From contig NZ_BDCH01000029.1 of the NCBI RefSeq assembly GCF_001613405.1, forward strand, positions 62,001 through 126,000: a stretch of DNA of 64,000 nt, read 5' to 3'. This document shows positions 41,433 to 49,846 of this stretch, in pieces. The notes under the pieces are model-generated. The model ran no database searches. It was not told where the DNA came from and saw only the letters and a program-made list of their open reading frames with translations. The stretch's first letter is position 1; every line of letters begins with the position of its first letter. Source of the stretch: Nocardia crassostreae. GTDB taxonomy: Bacteria; Actinomycetota; Actinomycetes; Mycobacteriales; Mycobacteriaceae. The position numbers and the translations under genes were made by a program.

Positions 41433-43712
41433 ATGACACGTGATCTGCCCTTCGACGATGAATCCGGTCCGGACGACTACGCGGGGGACACCGCGTACCG
41501 CATTGCCACCGGAGTCTCGCGCGTCACCAGGGCAGGCGCGTATGTCACCGGTGGCGCGCTCATCGCGGCCGGCGGCAGCCGGGGCGGCAATGACGCGCCG
41601 ATCAATCACGACAGCCGCAATGTCGGCTGGTCCGAGGTGAACGATCCCAAGCCGGACGAGCCCAGCCCCACCGTGACCTTCCCCGACCTCACCGAGGACG
41701 CGGCGCCCTACACCGGCGGCGGCGTCTCGCCGGTCGCCGATCCGTATGACAACGGGCAGTACGGCACCGATGCCGGATTCTTCCCCGGTCATTTCGGCGG
41801 CCCGAGCGATGCGAGCATGGCCGGTTTCGGCCTGGCCGAATCCGGCGCCCCGGCCTTCGGACTCGGCTCCGGCAACGAGTCGCACAATGCGCTGGGCATG
41901 CCGCTCGGGCACTCCGAAGGCTCGGAATCCGCGCTCGGCCTGCCGATGGGCAATCCGGAGTCGGCGCTGTTCGACGGTTCGGAGGGCTTCTTCGGCGGCC
42001 TGCAGAACATGCAGGGGCTCAAGCTACCCGGCACCGAGGGACTGCACCTGCCCGGAATGAACGGCGGCGGCATCGCCCCGCCCGGATCCGGGCTCGAGAA
42101 TCCCTCGCACACCGGACCTTTCGACGGTGTCGGCGTCGGTGACGGGTTCGGCGCTTTCATCAAGACCAGCTGGGAAGTCGACGCGCATGCCGGGCTCGAC
42201 GGGGTCTGGGTCCGCTCGGAACTGAATGTCGATATCGCGGTCGGCAATATCGGCAACCAGTTCAACGAGTTCGGTCAGGATCTCAGCGACGGCATCGCCC
42301 ACGCGCCGGGTTACAAGGGGGCCGATGCGGCCGACCAGCCCGGCTCCTCGTTCCTCGGCGGCGTGCGCGCGCTCGATGAGCCGAATGCGGCCGCGAATGC
42401 GCCCGGCCCGCAACAGCATCCGCAGGGCGGTACGGGCGCTCCGGCCGGTGCGCCCGCGTCCGGCGCGCCCAATGCCGGTGCCCCCGCGAACGGTGTGCCC
42501 AATGGCGCTACCGGTCCTGGCACCGGTGCGACGGCTCCGGGTGCGCCCGCTCCCGGATTCGGTGCTCCGGCAGCGCCTTCCGCTCCGGCGGTCGGCATCG
42601 GCGCGCCCGCCGCGGGCCCGGCGGCCCCGATCGCCCCGGTCGCTCCGGCGGCTCCGGCTCCGGTCGCTCCGGTTGCCCCGGTCGCTGTCGCTCCGGTGGC
42701 CCCCGTGGCCCCGGTGGCCGTGGCCCCCGTCGTCCCCGTGGCCGTCGTCCCCGTGGCCGTCGCGCCCGCGCCTGTGGCGCCCGTCGCCGTCGCGCAGCCG
42801 GTGGTGACCACCCCGCTGCAGACCACCATTCAGCCCGATGCCGCCTCGCAGCCGATCGCGAACGTGCTTGCCGCACCGGCTGTCTCACCGCTGACGGCCC
42901 CCGCGGCGACCGCTCCCGCACTGCTGGATCTGCGGCAGCCGTCCGCGCCGGTCGCGGACCAGCCCGATAAACCGGCCACCATGATCGCCCAGCCGCTGAC
43001 CACCGTGCCCGGCACCTCCGCGCCGCAGATCAGCGTCCCCTCGACGGTGGATTCGCCGTCGCTGCTGACCACCGCGCCGACGGCGCCCACCACCAAGCTG
43101 CCGGGCGTGACCGATCCGGCCACGACCAAGCTGCCGGGCGTCACCACCGCGCCCGCGGTCACCACGGCGCCGGGCCATACCACCGCTCCGGGCGGCACCA
43201 CCGCTCCGGCGGTCACCACCCCGCCCACCACGGTGGATCCGGGCGACGGCATCACCACGAAGCCGGTCGTTCCGACCGACGACGTCGATGTCGACGTCCC
43301 GACCGTGACCGTCCCGACCGACGACAACGATTCGATCCCGACCCATCAGCCAACGGTGAGCAATCCGCAGACGACCGTCTCGGTGCCGACCGTCGCGCCG
43401 ACAGTGCCGACCGTCGACACCCACCCGACCATCGATACGCCGCCCACCATCGATACGCCCCCGACCATCGACGTGCCGGATGCGACCGTGCCGACCATGC
43501 CGCCGCTGACCACCAAGCCGATGCCGGATCTGCCCAAACCGGTGAAACCCATTGCGGACGTCTCCGATTCGGGCTACGACGCGCTGGCTATCGCCGATAC
43601 CCAACCGCTGTACCACGTGCACGACGTGGCGCTGACCTCGCATCTCATGGCCGAGGACACCTTCGCGGAGCACCATCCGGCACCCGGTGTGCTCGACCTC
43701 ACGCTCCAGTGA
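41433..43712 (+). CDS. Low-complexity Ala/Pro/Val/Thr-rich protein, IniB-like by context
   Basis: The 759-residue protein has no signal peptide. Residues ~1-100 are acidic, ~100-310 are Gly-rich with repeated GLPMG/GLKLPG turns and a more structured piece (SWEVDAHAGLDGVWVRSELNVDIAVG), ~330-460 are Ala-Pro-Val runs (APVAPVAV), ~540-730 are Thr/Pro repeats (TTKLPGV twice, PTIDTPP three times). It overlaps the dynamin-like GTPase gene by 4 nt (GTGA). A Gly/Ala-rich protein encoded before dynamin-like GTPases is the layout of mycobacterial iniBAC; sequence similarity to IniB itself is not clear. The function is unknown. Confidence 0.75.
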   Translation: MTRDLPFDDESGPDDYAGDTAYRIATGVSRVTRAGAYVTGGALIAAGGSRGGNDAPINHDSRNVGWSEVNDPKPDEPSPTVTFPDLTEDAAPYTGGGVSPVADPYDNGQYGTDAGFFPGHFGGPSDASMAGFGLAESGAPAFGLGSGNESHNALGMPLGHSEGSESALGLPMGNPESALFDGSEGFFGGLQNMQGLKLPGTEGLHLPGMNGGGIAPPGSGLENPSHTGPFDGVGVGDGFGAFIKTSWEVDAHAGLDGVWVRSELNVDIAVGNIGNQFNEFGQDLSDGIAHAPGYKGADAADQPGSSFLGGVRALDEPNAAANAPGPQQHPQGGTGAPAGAPASGAPNAGAPANGVPNGATGPGTGATAPGAPAPGFGAPAAPSAPAVGIGAPAAGPAAPIAPVAPAAPAPVAPVAPVAVAPVAPVAPVAVAPVVPVAVVPVAVAPAPVAPVAVAQPVVTTPLQTTIQPDAASQPIANVLAAPAVSPLTAPAATAPALLDLRQPSAPVADQPDKPATMIAQPLTTVPGTSAPQISVPSTVDSPSLLTTAPTAPTTKLPGVTDPATTKLPGVTTAPAVTTAPGHTTAPGGTTAPAVTTPPTTVDPGDGITTKPVVPTDDVDVDVPTVTVPTDDNDSIPTHQPTVSNPQTTVSVPTVAPTVPTVDTHPTIDTPPTIDTPPTIDVPDATVPTMPPLTTKPMPDLPKPVKPIADVSDSGYDALAIADTQPLYHVHDVALTSHLMAEDTFAEHHPAPGVLDLTLQ
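42600..42800 (+). repeat. Coding tandem repeats, Ala-Pro-Val
   Basis: Imperfect copies of GTCGCTCCGGT and GTGGCCCCCGT, 9 to 18 nt long, encode repeated APVAPVAV. Such repeats readily change copy number, so length may vary between strains and assembly here may be unreliable. Confidence 0.6.
43425..43475 (+). repeat. Coding tandem repeats, Pro-Thr-Ile-Asp
   Basis: Three nearly identical 18-nt units built on ACCATCGATACGCC encode PTIDTP repeats near the C-terminus of the low-complexity protein. Confidence 0.65.
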
Positions 43713-45499
43713 GCGGCGCCGAACGCGTTGCCGTCGTGAAGAATCCGGATGCGATGGGCCCGCTGCTGGAGCTGCTCGACGAGCTGCTCGGGCACACCCA
43801 CGCCGCGGGCCGCGCCGATCTGACCTCGCGGCTCGGCCTGGCCCGCGCCCGCATTGCCGATCCGCGGGTGCGGCTGGTCGTGGTCGGCGAATCCAAGAGC
43901 GGTATGAGCACGCTGGTCAACAGCCTGGTCGGGGCGCGAGTCAGCGCCACCGACAGCGCCGTCAGCGTGCCGGTCATCGCCGAGTACGGGCAGCGGGCCA
44001 CCGCCACCCTGGTGAAGGCCGGTGACGGCGGTCGCGCCGAACGCGAGCCGGTGGATCCGGTGACCGTGCTCGACGCGCTGAACTCCGATGTCATCCGCGC
44101 CGAGTTCACCCAGCCGAGCCCGCTGCTGGCCGAGGGTTTCGTCCTGCTGGACGCGCCCGGTTCGCCGTCGGAGACCCCGGCCACCTGGTCGCTCATCGCG
44201 GCCGCCGACGCCGTCCTCTATGTCGCCGATGCCAGCGCGCCGTTCACGCCCGAGCAGATCACGCAGTTCCAGCGCATTCAGCAGGTGTGCCCGACGGTCA
44301 TCTGCGTGCTCAACAAGATCGACCAGTACCCGCAGTGGCCGCAGGTCCAGCAGCGCGATCGGGAACTGCTCGATGAGGCCGGTCTGGCCTTCGCCGTCGC
44401 TCCCGCCTCGGCGCTGCTGCACAATCAGGCGGGCAATCCGCGCTCGGATCTGGAATCCGGTGTGCCGCAACTGCTCGAGCACCTCCGCGGGTATGTGCTG
44501 GGCCGGGCCGACGCGGTGGCCGCCGAGGCCGCCGTCGGCGATATTCGCGTCATTACCGACCATCTGGCCCTGGCCCTGCGCACCGAGGCCGAAACCCTGC
44601 GCGATCCGCGCCGCTACTCCGCCATTACCGAGCAGCTGCGGCGCACCCGTGAGGAAGCCGAGCAACTTCGCCAGCGCACCGCCAATTGGCAGGTGACCCT
44701 CGCCGACGGCGCGGCCGAATTGATGGCCGATACCGAACACGATCTGCGCCACCGCCTGCGCAGCCTGATTCGCGATGCCGAGGCCGACATCATGAAGCGC
44801 GATCCGGCCAAGCGCTGGAAGGACTTCGGCGCGGATCTGGACGCCAAGATCTGCGAGGCGGTCGAGGAGAACTTCGTCATCGCCCACTACCGCTCGGTGG
44901 AGCTGTGCGAGCAGGTGGCGGCCAAGTTCCCCGAGAGCGGCATTCCCACGCCCGATCTGCGCCTGGACAATCCGGGCGAGGTGGGTGCGGTGCTGGAACC
45001 GGTGGCCGCCCTCGACGCGCTGGTGAGCGGGAAACCCGCTGTCACCGAAGGGTTCCTGAGTTCGCTGCGCGGATCCTACGGCGGCATCCTCATGGTCGGC
45101 CTGGCCACCAGCCTGCTCGGCATGCCCCTGGTGAACTGGTATTCCGCGGGCGCGGGCGTGCTGCTGGGCGGCAATGCGTTCTGGGAGTACCGCAAGGGCC
45201 GCAAACAGCGCCGTCAGGCCGAGGGCAAGCTCGCGGTGGCCCGGCTCATGGACGATGTGATCTTCCAGGTCTCCAAGGAATCCCGCTATCGGCTGCGCGC
45301 CGTGCAGCGCAGCCTGCGCGACCATTTCACCGAGATCGCCAATGAGACACTGCGTTCGGTGGATGCCTCGCTGCGCGCCGCGGAGGAGGCCGCGGCCGTG
45401 CACTCCGGGCAGCGCCGCGAATACCGCCTCACCGAGATCGAGACCTCGCTGGTGCGCCTGCGCGATCTGCGCGAGCGCGCCGACGCACTCAGCGAGTAG
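43709..45499 (+). CDS. Dynamin-like GTPase with substituted P-loop lysine
   Basis: The 596-residue protein matches the bacterial dynamin/IniA-IniC type: GTPase domain (~50-230) with P-loop GESKSGMST (60-68), DAPG as the G3 equivalent and NKID as G4; helical stalk with coiled coil (~280-400); two hydrophobic helices (~455-490, GGILMVGLATSLLGMP and AGAGVLLGG) as membrane paddle; C-terminal coiled coil. M66 replaces the invariant lysine of GxxxxGK(S/T). Dynamins of this kind remodel membranes; IniA in mycobacteria is linked to cell-wall drug stress. GTG 43709 overlaps the upstream stop. Confidence 0.88.
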   Translation: MSGAERVAVVKNPDAMGPLLELLDELLGHTHAAGRADLTSRLGLARARIADPRVRLVVVGESKSGMSTLVNSLVGARVSATDSAVSVPVIAEYGQRATATLVKAGDGGRAEREPVDPVTVLDALNSDVIRAEFTQPSPLLAEGFVLLDAPGSPSETPATWSLIAAADAVLYVADASAPFTPEQITQFQRIQQVCPTVICVLNKIDQYPQWPQVQQRDRELLDEAGLAFAVAPASALLHNQAGNPRSDLESGVPQLLEHLRGYVLGRADAVAAEAAVGDIRVITDHLALALRTEAETLRDPRRYSAITEQLRRTREEAEQLRQRTANWQVTLADGAAELMADTEHDLRHRLRSLIRDAEADIMKRDPAKRWKDFGADLDAKICEAVEENFVIAHYRSVELCEQVAAKFPESGIPTPDLRLDNPGEVGAVLEPVAALDALVSGKPAVTEGFLSSLRGSYGGILMVGLATSLLGMPLVNWYSAGAGVLLGGNAFWEYRKGRKQRRQAEGKLAVARLMDDVIFQVSKESRYRLRAVQRSLRDHFTEIANETLRSVDASLRAAEEAAAVHSGQRREYRLTEIETSLVRLRDLRERADALSE

Positions 45500-45505
45500 C
45501 GGGCG

Positions 45506-47560
45506 CTACCGCCATGGGTGGGCCGGGTTGAACTGGCCCGCCCGGTTGGATTCCTCGGCCCGGATGACGTGCATGACGGCATTGATGAGCGCCAGATGGG
45601 TGAACGCCTGCGGGAAGTTGCCCAGATGGCGGCCGGTGACGGCGTCGATCTCCTCGGCATAGAGCTTGAGCGGGCTGGCATAGCCGAGCAGTCGTTCCAG
45701 CAGCTGGCGGGCGCGCGCCAGCTCGCCGATCTCCACGAGCGCGGAGACCAGCCAGAACGAGCAGATGGTGAATGAGCCCTCCTCGCCGTAGAGGCCGTCG
45801 TCGGTGGTGTCGGTGCGATAGCGCAGCACCAGGCCGTTCTCGGTGAGTTCGTCGGCAATGGCCAGTACCGTGGCCCGGACGCGGTGATCCTCGGGCGGCA
45901 GGAAGCGCAGCAGCGGCACCAGCAGCAGCGAGGCGTCGAGGGTGTCGCCGCCGTAGGTCTGGGTGAAGATGCCGTCGGCGTTCACGCCGTGATCGAGGAT
46001 ATCGGCGTGGATCTCGTCGGCGATATCGCGCCATTTCTTGGCGTAGTCGAATTCGCTGTGCAGTTCGGCCAGTTTCGCGCCGCGATCCAGCGCCACCCAG
46101 CACATCACCTTCGAACAGGTGAAGTGCTGCGGTTCCCCGCGCACCTCCCAGATGCCGCGATCGGGATTGCGCCAGTTCTCGATTGCCGCCTGCACCTGTC
46201 GTTCCAGCATGGGCCACAAGGTTTCCGGTACCTGGCGGCGTGACTTCACGTGCAGCCAAACGGAATCCAGCAGGGTGCCCCAGATATCGTGCTGATCCTG
46301 GTTGTAGGCGCCATTGCCGATGCGCACCGGCCGGGCGTGGTCGTAGCCGTCCAGGTGCGTCAGCTCGGATTCGGTGATCCGGCGTTCGCCGCCGATGCCG
46401 TAGAGCACTTGCAGCGGAATGGCTTTGCCATTGTCGTCGGTGGCGACATCGTGCAGGAAGGCGAAGAAGTCATCGGCCTCGCGGTCCAGGCCGAGGGTGT
46501 ACAGACCCCAAAGCGCGAAGCTGGAATCCCGAACCCAGGTGTAGCGGTAGTCCCAATTGCGTTCTCCGCCCGGCGTTTCCGGCAGCGATGTGGTGGCCGC
46601 GGCCAGCAGCGCGCCGGTCGGCGCGTAGGTGAGGCCCTTCAGGGTGAGCGCGCTGCGCTGCAGATGCCCGCGCCAGGGATGATCGGGGAAGCGGCCCAGG
46701 GTGATCCACTGCCGCCAGCATTCGGTGGTCAGCCACATCTTCTCCGCCGCCTCGGCGAAGGTGCGCGGCGGCGGCAGCTCCGACCAGGACAGCGCCACGA
46801 AGATCTGATCGCCCTCCTGCATGCGCTTGCGGGCGCGCGCCTCCCGGCCCTCCAGTCCCAGGCGCAGATCGGTGGTGAGCGTCAGAGTGGGGGAGCCTTC
46901 GATATCGCAAGTGGCGCTTGCTTTCTCGTAGACGTCACCGCTGTACTCCCAATGCGCCGGACCGCGGTGGTAGTCGAAGGCGGGTTCGCAGCTCATCTCC
47001 AGTTCCACCGTGCCGTTCACGCATTTCACGGTGCGCAGCAGAATGTGCTCGGCATCCCAGTCCATGGGGGTGCGGCGATGGGTGCGGCTGCGGGCCTTGT
47101 TGTTGTGCCAGGGCCCCAGTACCAGGGCGTCGCGCACGATGAGCCAGCCGGTTTCGGTTTGCCAGGTGGTCTCCACAATCAGCCCGCCGGGCAGATACCG
47201 CCGCGCCGCGGGCACATTGCGGCCGTAGGGGCCGATCCGGAAATGACCGGCGCTGCGATCCAGCATGGCGCCGAAGATGCTGGGGGAGTCCGGCCGCGGC
47301 ACGCACATCCACTCCACCGAACCATTGCGGGCGATGAGGCAGTTGGTCTCGCAATCGGACAGGAAGGCGTAGTCGTCGATGGGCGGATACGGCGAGTGAT
47401 GACTCACACCGACCGGTACGGATGGCAGGTAGCCGTCGGTGCCCGGCACATCGGGCCGGTCCACCGAATCCCGAGGCGGCTCCAGTGGACCTGGGCCGGG
47501 GCCGTCATAGCTACTGCCGAGCGGTCTGTCGTTCGACTCCGGTTCGTCGTAGGACTCCAT
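45506..47560 (-). CDS. GH15 family glycoside hydrolase, probable trehalase
   Basis: The 684-residue enzyme starts its conserved part at PIDDYAFLSDCETNCLIARNGSVEW and continues with GERNWDYRYTWVRDSSFALW (the catalytic-domain signature), LQVLYGIGGER and the EEGSFTICSFWLVSAL motif holding the second acidic residue. GH15 proteins of this length in mycobacteria (Rv2402 in the same locus) are trehalases instead of glucoamylases. ATG 47560 is chosen; a reading frame open for another 330 codons upstream covers other genes and is rejected. It is convergent with the dynamin gene, 6 nt apart. Confidence 0.88.
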   Translation of the reverse strand: MESYDEPESNDRPLGSSYDGPGPGPLEPPRDSVDRPDVPGTDGYLPSVPVGVSHHSPYPPIDDYAFLSDCETNCLIARNGSVEWMCVPRPDSPSIFGAMLDRSAGHFRIGPYGRNVPAARRYLPGGLIVETTWQTETGWLIVRDALVLGPWHNNKARSRTHRRTPMDWDAEHILLRTVKCVNGTVELEMSCEPAFDYHRGPAHWEYSGDVYEKASATCDIEGSPTLTLTTDLRLGLEGREARARKRMQEGDQIFVALSWSELPPPRTFAEAAEKMWLTTECWRQWITLGRFPDHPWRGHLQRSALTLKGLTYAPTGALLAAATTSLPETPGGERNWDYRYTWVRDSSFALWGLYTLGLDREADDFFAFLHDVATDDNGKAIPLQVLYGIGGERRITESELTHLDGYDHARPVRIGNGAYNQDQHDIWGTLLDSVWLHVKSRRQVPETLWPMLERQVQAAIENWRNPDRGIWEVRGEPQHFTCSKVMCWVALDRGAKLAELHSEFDYAKKWRDIADEIHADILDHGVNADGIFTQTYGGDTLDASLLLVPLLRFLPPEDHRVRATVLAIADELTENGLVLRYRTDTTDDGLYGEEGSFTICSFWLVSALVEIGELARARQLLERLLGYASPLKLYAEEIDAVTGRHLGNFPQAFTHLALINAVMHVIRAEESNRAGQFNPAHPWR

Positions 47561-47625
47561 CACACCATGATCTGTCCGTTCGGCCCGAATCGTCCACCAT
47601 GGAGTTCTGGGCGTAGGTTGGTGTC

Positions 47626-47862
47626 GTGCATCGGATTGCTGATTGGTGGGACGGCGTCGAACTGTGGGTGGCCGGTCTGCCCTTCGTTCCCCAGTTCGCC
47701 GTGGTGCTGGCCGCCATGGTGCCCGTCTGCTTCGCCATCGCCTACCTGCTGGACCGTGCGCTGCGCGTCGCCCTGCGCACGCTGGGCCGGGATCGGGTGG
47801 CGGCGCAGGAAGTCGCGGCCCCCGTTGCCGAACCCCGCCGCACCTGGAAGGAAGCCGCCTGA
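47626..47862 (+). CDS. Small membrane protein
   Basis: The 78-residue product has one or two hydrophobic helices (VPQFAVVLAAMVPVCFAIAYLL) and an Arg-rich cytosolic tail. It resembles in place and size Rv2401A of M. tuberculosis. GTG 47626 is the start; it is divergent from the trehalase-type gene, 65 nt apart. Its stop TGA overlaps the next ATG (TGATG). Confidence 0.75.
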   Translation: MHRIADWWDGVELWVAGLPFVPQFAVVLAAMVPVCFAIAYLLDRALRVALRTLGRDRVAAQEVAAPVAEPRRTWKEAA

Positions 47863-47939
47863 TGCCGCGCTCGCGCGTCCAGCTCGCCCTGATCGCCCTG
47901 CTCGTGCTCGTCGTGGTCGCCTGGCTGTTCACACGCTGA
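47862..47939 (+). CDS. 25-residue single-helix membrane peptide
   Basis: An ATG overlapping the previous stop (TGATG) opens a 25-codon frame: MPRSR, then an all-hydrophobic helix LALIALLVLVVVAWLF and a final TR. Positive residues flank both ends, the helix is just long enough to span a membrane, and the coupling is of the reinitiation type. This suggests a genuine micro-protein partner of the 78-residue membrane protein. Confidence 0.6.
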   Translation: MPRSRVQLALIALLVLVVVAWLFTR

Positions 47940-48014
47940 GTTCGCTGGCTGTTCACCAGGTCGAATCGGGTTTCCCTACGTGTCGGTCGGACCCGGCGCG
48001 TAGTTTGCTGCACC

Positions 48015-48269
48015 ATGTCAACCACCGATGAAGGCATGGAACTCGAGACGCTGCTCGTCGACGAGGAATTCGACGACGAGCCGCGCCTGATCGCGACGCA
48101 CACCTGCGGCCCGGAGGAGGCCGTCGACATGGTGAAGGCGGCGCAGCTGCTGGGCCTGGGCGTCCGGCTCACCAACCGCATCCGCATCGACGAGGACGAT
48201 GCGGAATCCGCCACCGAGGAATGGGTTCTGGACATCCTCGAGACCCCGCCCATGGCGGACGACGAGTAG
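48015..48269 (+). CDS. Small acidic conserved-type hypothetical protein
   Basis: The 84-residue, strongly acidic protein (EFDDEPRL, RIDEDDAESATEEW, terminal ADDE) contains a conserved-looking core ATHTCGPEEAVDMVKAAQLLGLGVRLTNR. No known domain is recognised. ATG 48015 sits 13 nt after TAGTTTGC, so the transcript may be leaderless. It is convergent with the protease gene, 12 nt apart. Confidence 0.7.
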   Translation: MSTTDEGMELETLLVDEEFDDEPRLIATHTCGPEEAVDMVKAAQLLGLGVRLTNRIRIDEDDAESATEEWVLDILETPPMADDE

Positions 48270-48281
48270 CGACGGCGGTGG

Positions 48282-49343
48282 CTAGTCCCCCGAATTCCCC
48301 TGGTCCCGCCACTCGCTGAACCGTTTGCCGATCTTCGACACGGTCTCGCTGACCTCCTGTCCCACCGTGCCGACCGCGGACGCCGCGTCCTTGCCCAGGT
48401 TGCGCACGGTGCGGATGAGGGGATCCTCGGACTGGTCGAAGTTCTGGCGGTAGGTGCGAGCGGCTTCCTTGACCTGATCGCCGATCTTGGCGTTCTTGTC
48501 CTGATCCCGGGTCGGATAGCGGCCGTCCAGAATGCGGTCGTAGTCACCGCTGGTGATCCAGCGGCGCAACTCCGCCGCCCGCAGCACCGAGAACGGGTGC
48601 GACTGCAGTTCCAGATTCAGCAGTTTCAGCACGCCGTCGCGCAGATCGCCGGACTTGTCGTAGTCATCGGCCTGCTGCAGGAATGCCGCATGGCTCATCT
48701 CGTCCACGTGAGAACCGCCCGCCAGCTTCATGTGCACCCGCACCGACGCGTCCACGTCCTGGCCGCACAGCAGCCCGGCGCGATCGCCGGAGAGCTCGGA
48801 TTTACGGCTCCACTCCATGAGCGCGGCAATGATGGCGCGCAGCGCCCACCCGCCGATGGGCACCCAGCCGATGCCCGCGGCCAGCCGCATGAGATGCATG
48901 AGCATGGTGCGATACACCGCGTGCCCGCTCAGCGCGTGCCCGAGCTCGTGGCCGACCACGAAGCGCAGCTCCTCGCGATCGAGCAGATCCAGCAGCCCCG
49001 TGGTGAGCACGATGAACGGCTGATCCATGCCGATGGTGAAGGCATTGGCCTGCGGATCCTGCAGGACGAACATCTCGGGCTTGGTGTGCGCGTCCAAGAT
49101 GCGCGCGCAGTCCTCGCGCAGATGGTGGATTTCGCGGAACTGCTTGTCGTCCACCCGCACCGCCGTGGCCAGGTACAGCAGCCGATGCTGCCGTTCGGCC
49201 AGCAGCCCGGACAGCGTGCGCAGGACGGTGTCGAACCCGCTCAGCGAGCGCAGCGTCACCAGCGCGGTGCGGTCGGCGGGATGCTCCCAGGCACGGGTGG
49301 ATATGCCGGGGAACTCCCGGCGGATGCGGTCGGGACTTGTCAT
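48282..49343 (-). CDS. M48 family zinc metalloprotease
   Basis: The 353-residue protein has the zinc motif HELGH at 132-136 in RFVVGHELGHALSG, the third ligand Glu in SELSGDRAGLL, and preceding DPQANAFTIG as in Ste24/HtpX-type proteases. The hydrophobic segments around MLMHLMRLAAGIGWVPIG are weaker than in HtpX, so it may be peripheral. The C-terminal ~80 residues are charged and partly helical. ATG 49343 follows GGGGGAA by 5 nt. Corresponds in place to no well-known gene; likely substrate is unknown. Confidence 0.88.
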   Translation of the reverse strand: MTSPDRIRREFPGISTRAWEHPADRTALVTLRSLSGFDTVLRTLSGLLAERQHRLLYLATAVRVDDKQFREIHHLREDCARILDAHTKPEMFVLQDPQANAFTIGMDQPFIVLTTGLLDLLDREELRFVVGHELGHALSGHAVYRTMLMHLMRLAAGIGWVPIGGWALRAIIAALMEWSRKSELSGDRAGLLCGQDVDASVRVHMKLAGGSHVDEMSHAAFLQQADDYDKSGDLRDGVLKLLNLELQSHPFSVLRAAELRRWITSGDYDRILDGRYPTRDQDKNAKIGDQVKEAARTYRQNFDQSEDPLIRTVRNLGKDAASAVGTVGQEVSETVSKIGKRFSEWRDQGNSGD

Positions 49344-49529
49344 GAATTCCCCCAGCGGACAGGTGCGTTGCCGTGCGGCACCGCTTCGCCCTACATACTG
49401 CCGCGTGCGGCGGATGATGTCCCGCGCGTTCGCGGCGAGCACCGCGGAATCCCCACCGCGAGCTTCTCACTATCTGGAATTGCGTTCCGATGATCGAGAA
49501 ATGAACCCGCGGCGCCGTGCTCACGAGGA

Positions 49530-49560
49530 TTGGCCGCCTACGGCGGCGCTCTGCTACAGT
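49530..49560 (+). promoter_or_regulatory. Promoter for the leaderless Cys leader peptide and sulfate transporter
   Basis: TACAGT at 49555-49560 lies 6 nt before the GTG of the leader peptide and TTGGCC 19 nt upstream of it gives a weak -35. Transcription would start at or next to the GTG, giving a leaderless message, as in mycobacterial sulfur operons with Cys leader peptides. Confidence 0.5.
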
Positions 49561-49566
49561 TCGCCC

Positions 49567-49656
49567 GTGTCGTCGAGTGCTCTGCCCCGGGTCCGCCATG
49601 AATTGGCGTTGATCGCTGTGGGCTGCCTCGCGGTCGCGGACATTCACTGTCGTTGA
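49567..49656 (+). CDS. 29-residue Cys-containing leader peptide of the sulfate operon
   Basis: GTG 49567 opens a 29-codon frame, MSSSALPRVRHELALI to ADIHCR, with Cys at positions 20 and 28, the latter the penultimate codon. It lies 190 nt upstream of the sulfate-binding protein gene in an otherwise gene-free region that can fold several hairpins. Leaderless Cys-rich ORFs upstream of sulfur genes are known cysteine-responsive attenuators in mycobacteria. This peptide has only two Cys, not a run, but the His-Cys-Arg end matches leader peptides in front of actinobacterial sulfur operons. Confidence 0.6.
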   Translation: MSSSALPRVRHELALIAVGCLAVADIHCR

Positions 49657-49801
49657 TTGCCGACCGAGCTCCGCTGCGCGTCCCCCTCAGTAGACTGGCG
49701 CGCGTGCCTTTCGCAGCTGTGCTCGTAATCCGGCGGCCCTCGGGCCGATGACGCGACCGCCCACGTTCGCCCGGGCGGGTCTACGGCAATCCCCAGTATT
49801 T

Positions 49802-49829
49802 CCGCCGATGATCTCCGACTCGGCGGGCG
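49802..49829 (+). promoter_or_regulatory. Stem-loop just before the sulfate-binding protein ribosome site
   Basis: CCGCCGA pairs with TCGGCGG across 11 nt, ending only 2 nt before the TAGGAAAGG ribosome site. Upstream, GGCGGCCCTCGGGCCGATG and CCGCCC-N10-GGGCGG can form competing stems. Together they could be the terminator, antiterminator or sequestering parts of an attenuator driven by the leader peptide. Confidence 0.4.
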
Positions 49830-49846
49830 GTAGGAAAGGTCTACCG

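Noticed and set aside
39204..41912. A 902-codon open frame antisense to lepA and into the next gene
   Set aside because: It mirrors the codon structure of lepA in GC-rich DNA, is made of His/Arg/Gly/Val-rich sequence without domains, and lepA is certain.
42600..43475. CRISPR array or transposon end repeats
   Set aside because: The repeats are short, imperfect, in frame and encode Pro/Ala/Thr-rich protein; no spacers or cas genes.
47561..48547. N-terminal extension of the trehalase-type frame by about 330 codons
   Set aside because: It is Arg/Ser/Pro-rich shadow sequence running antisense to three small genes and has no homology pattern.
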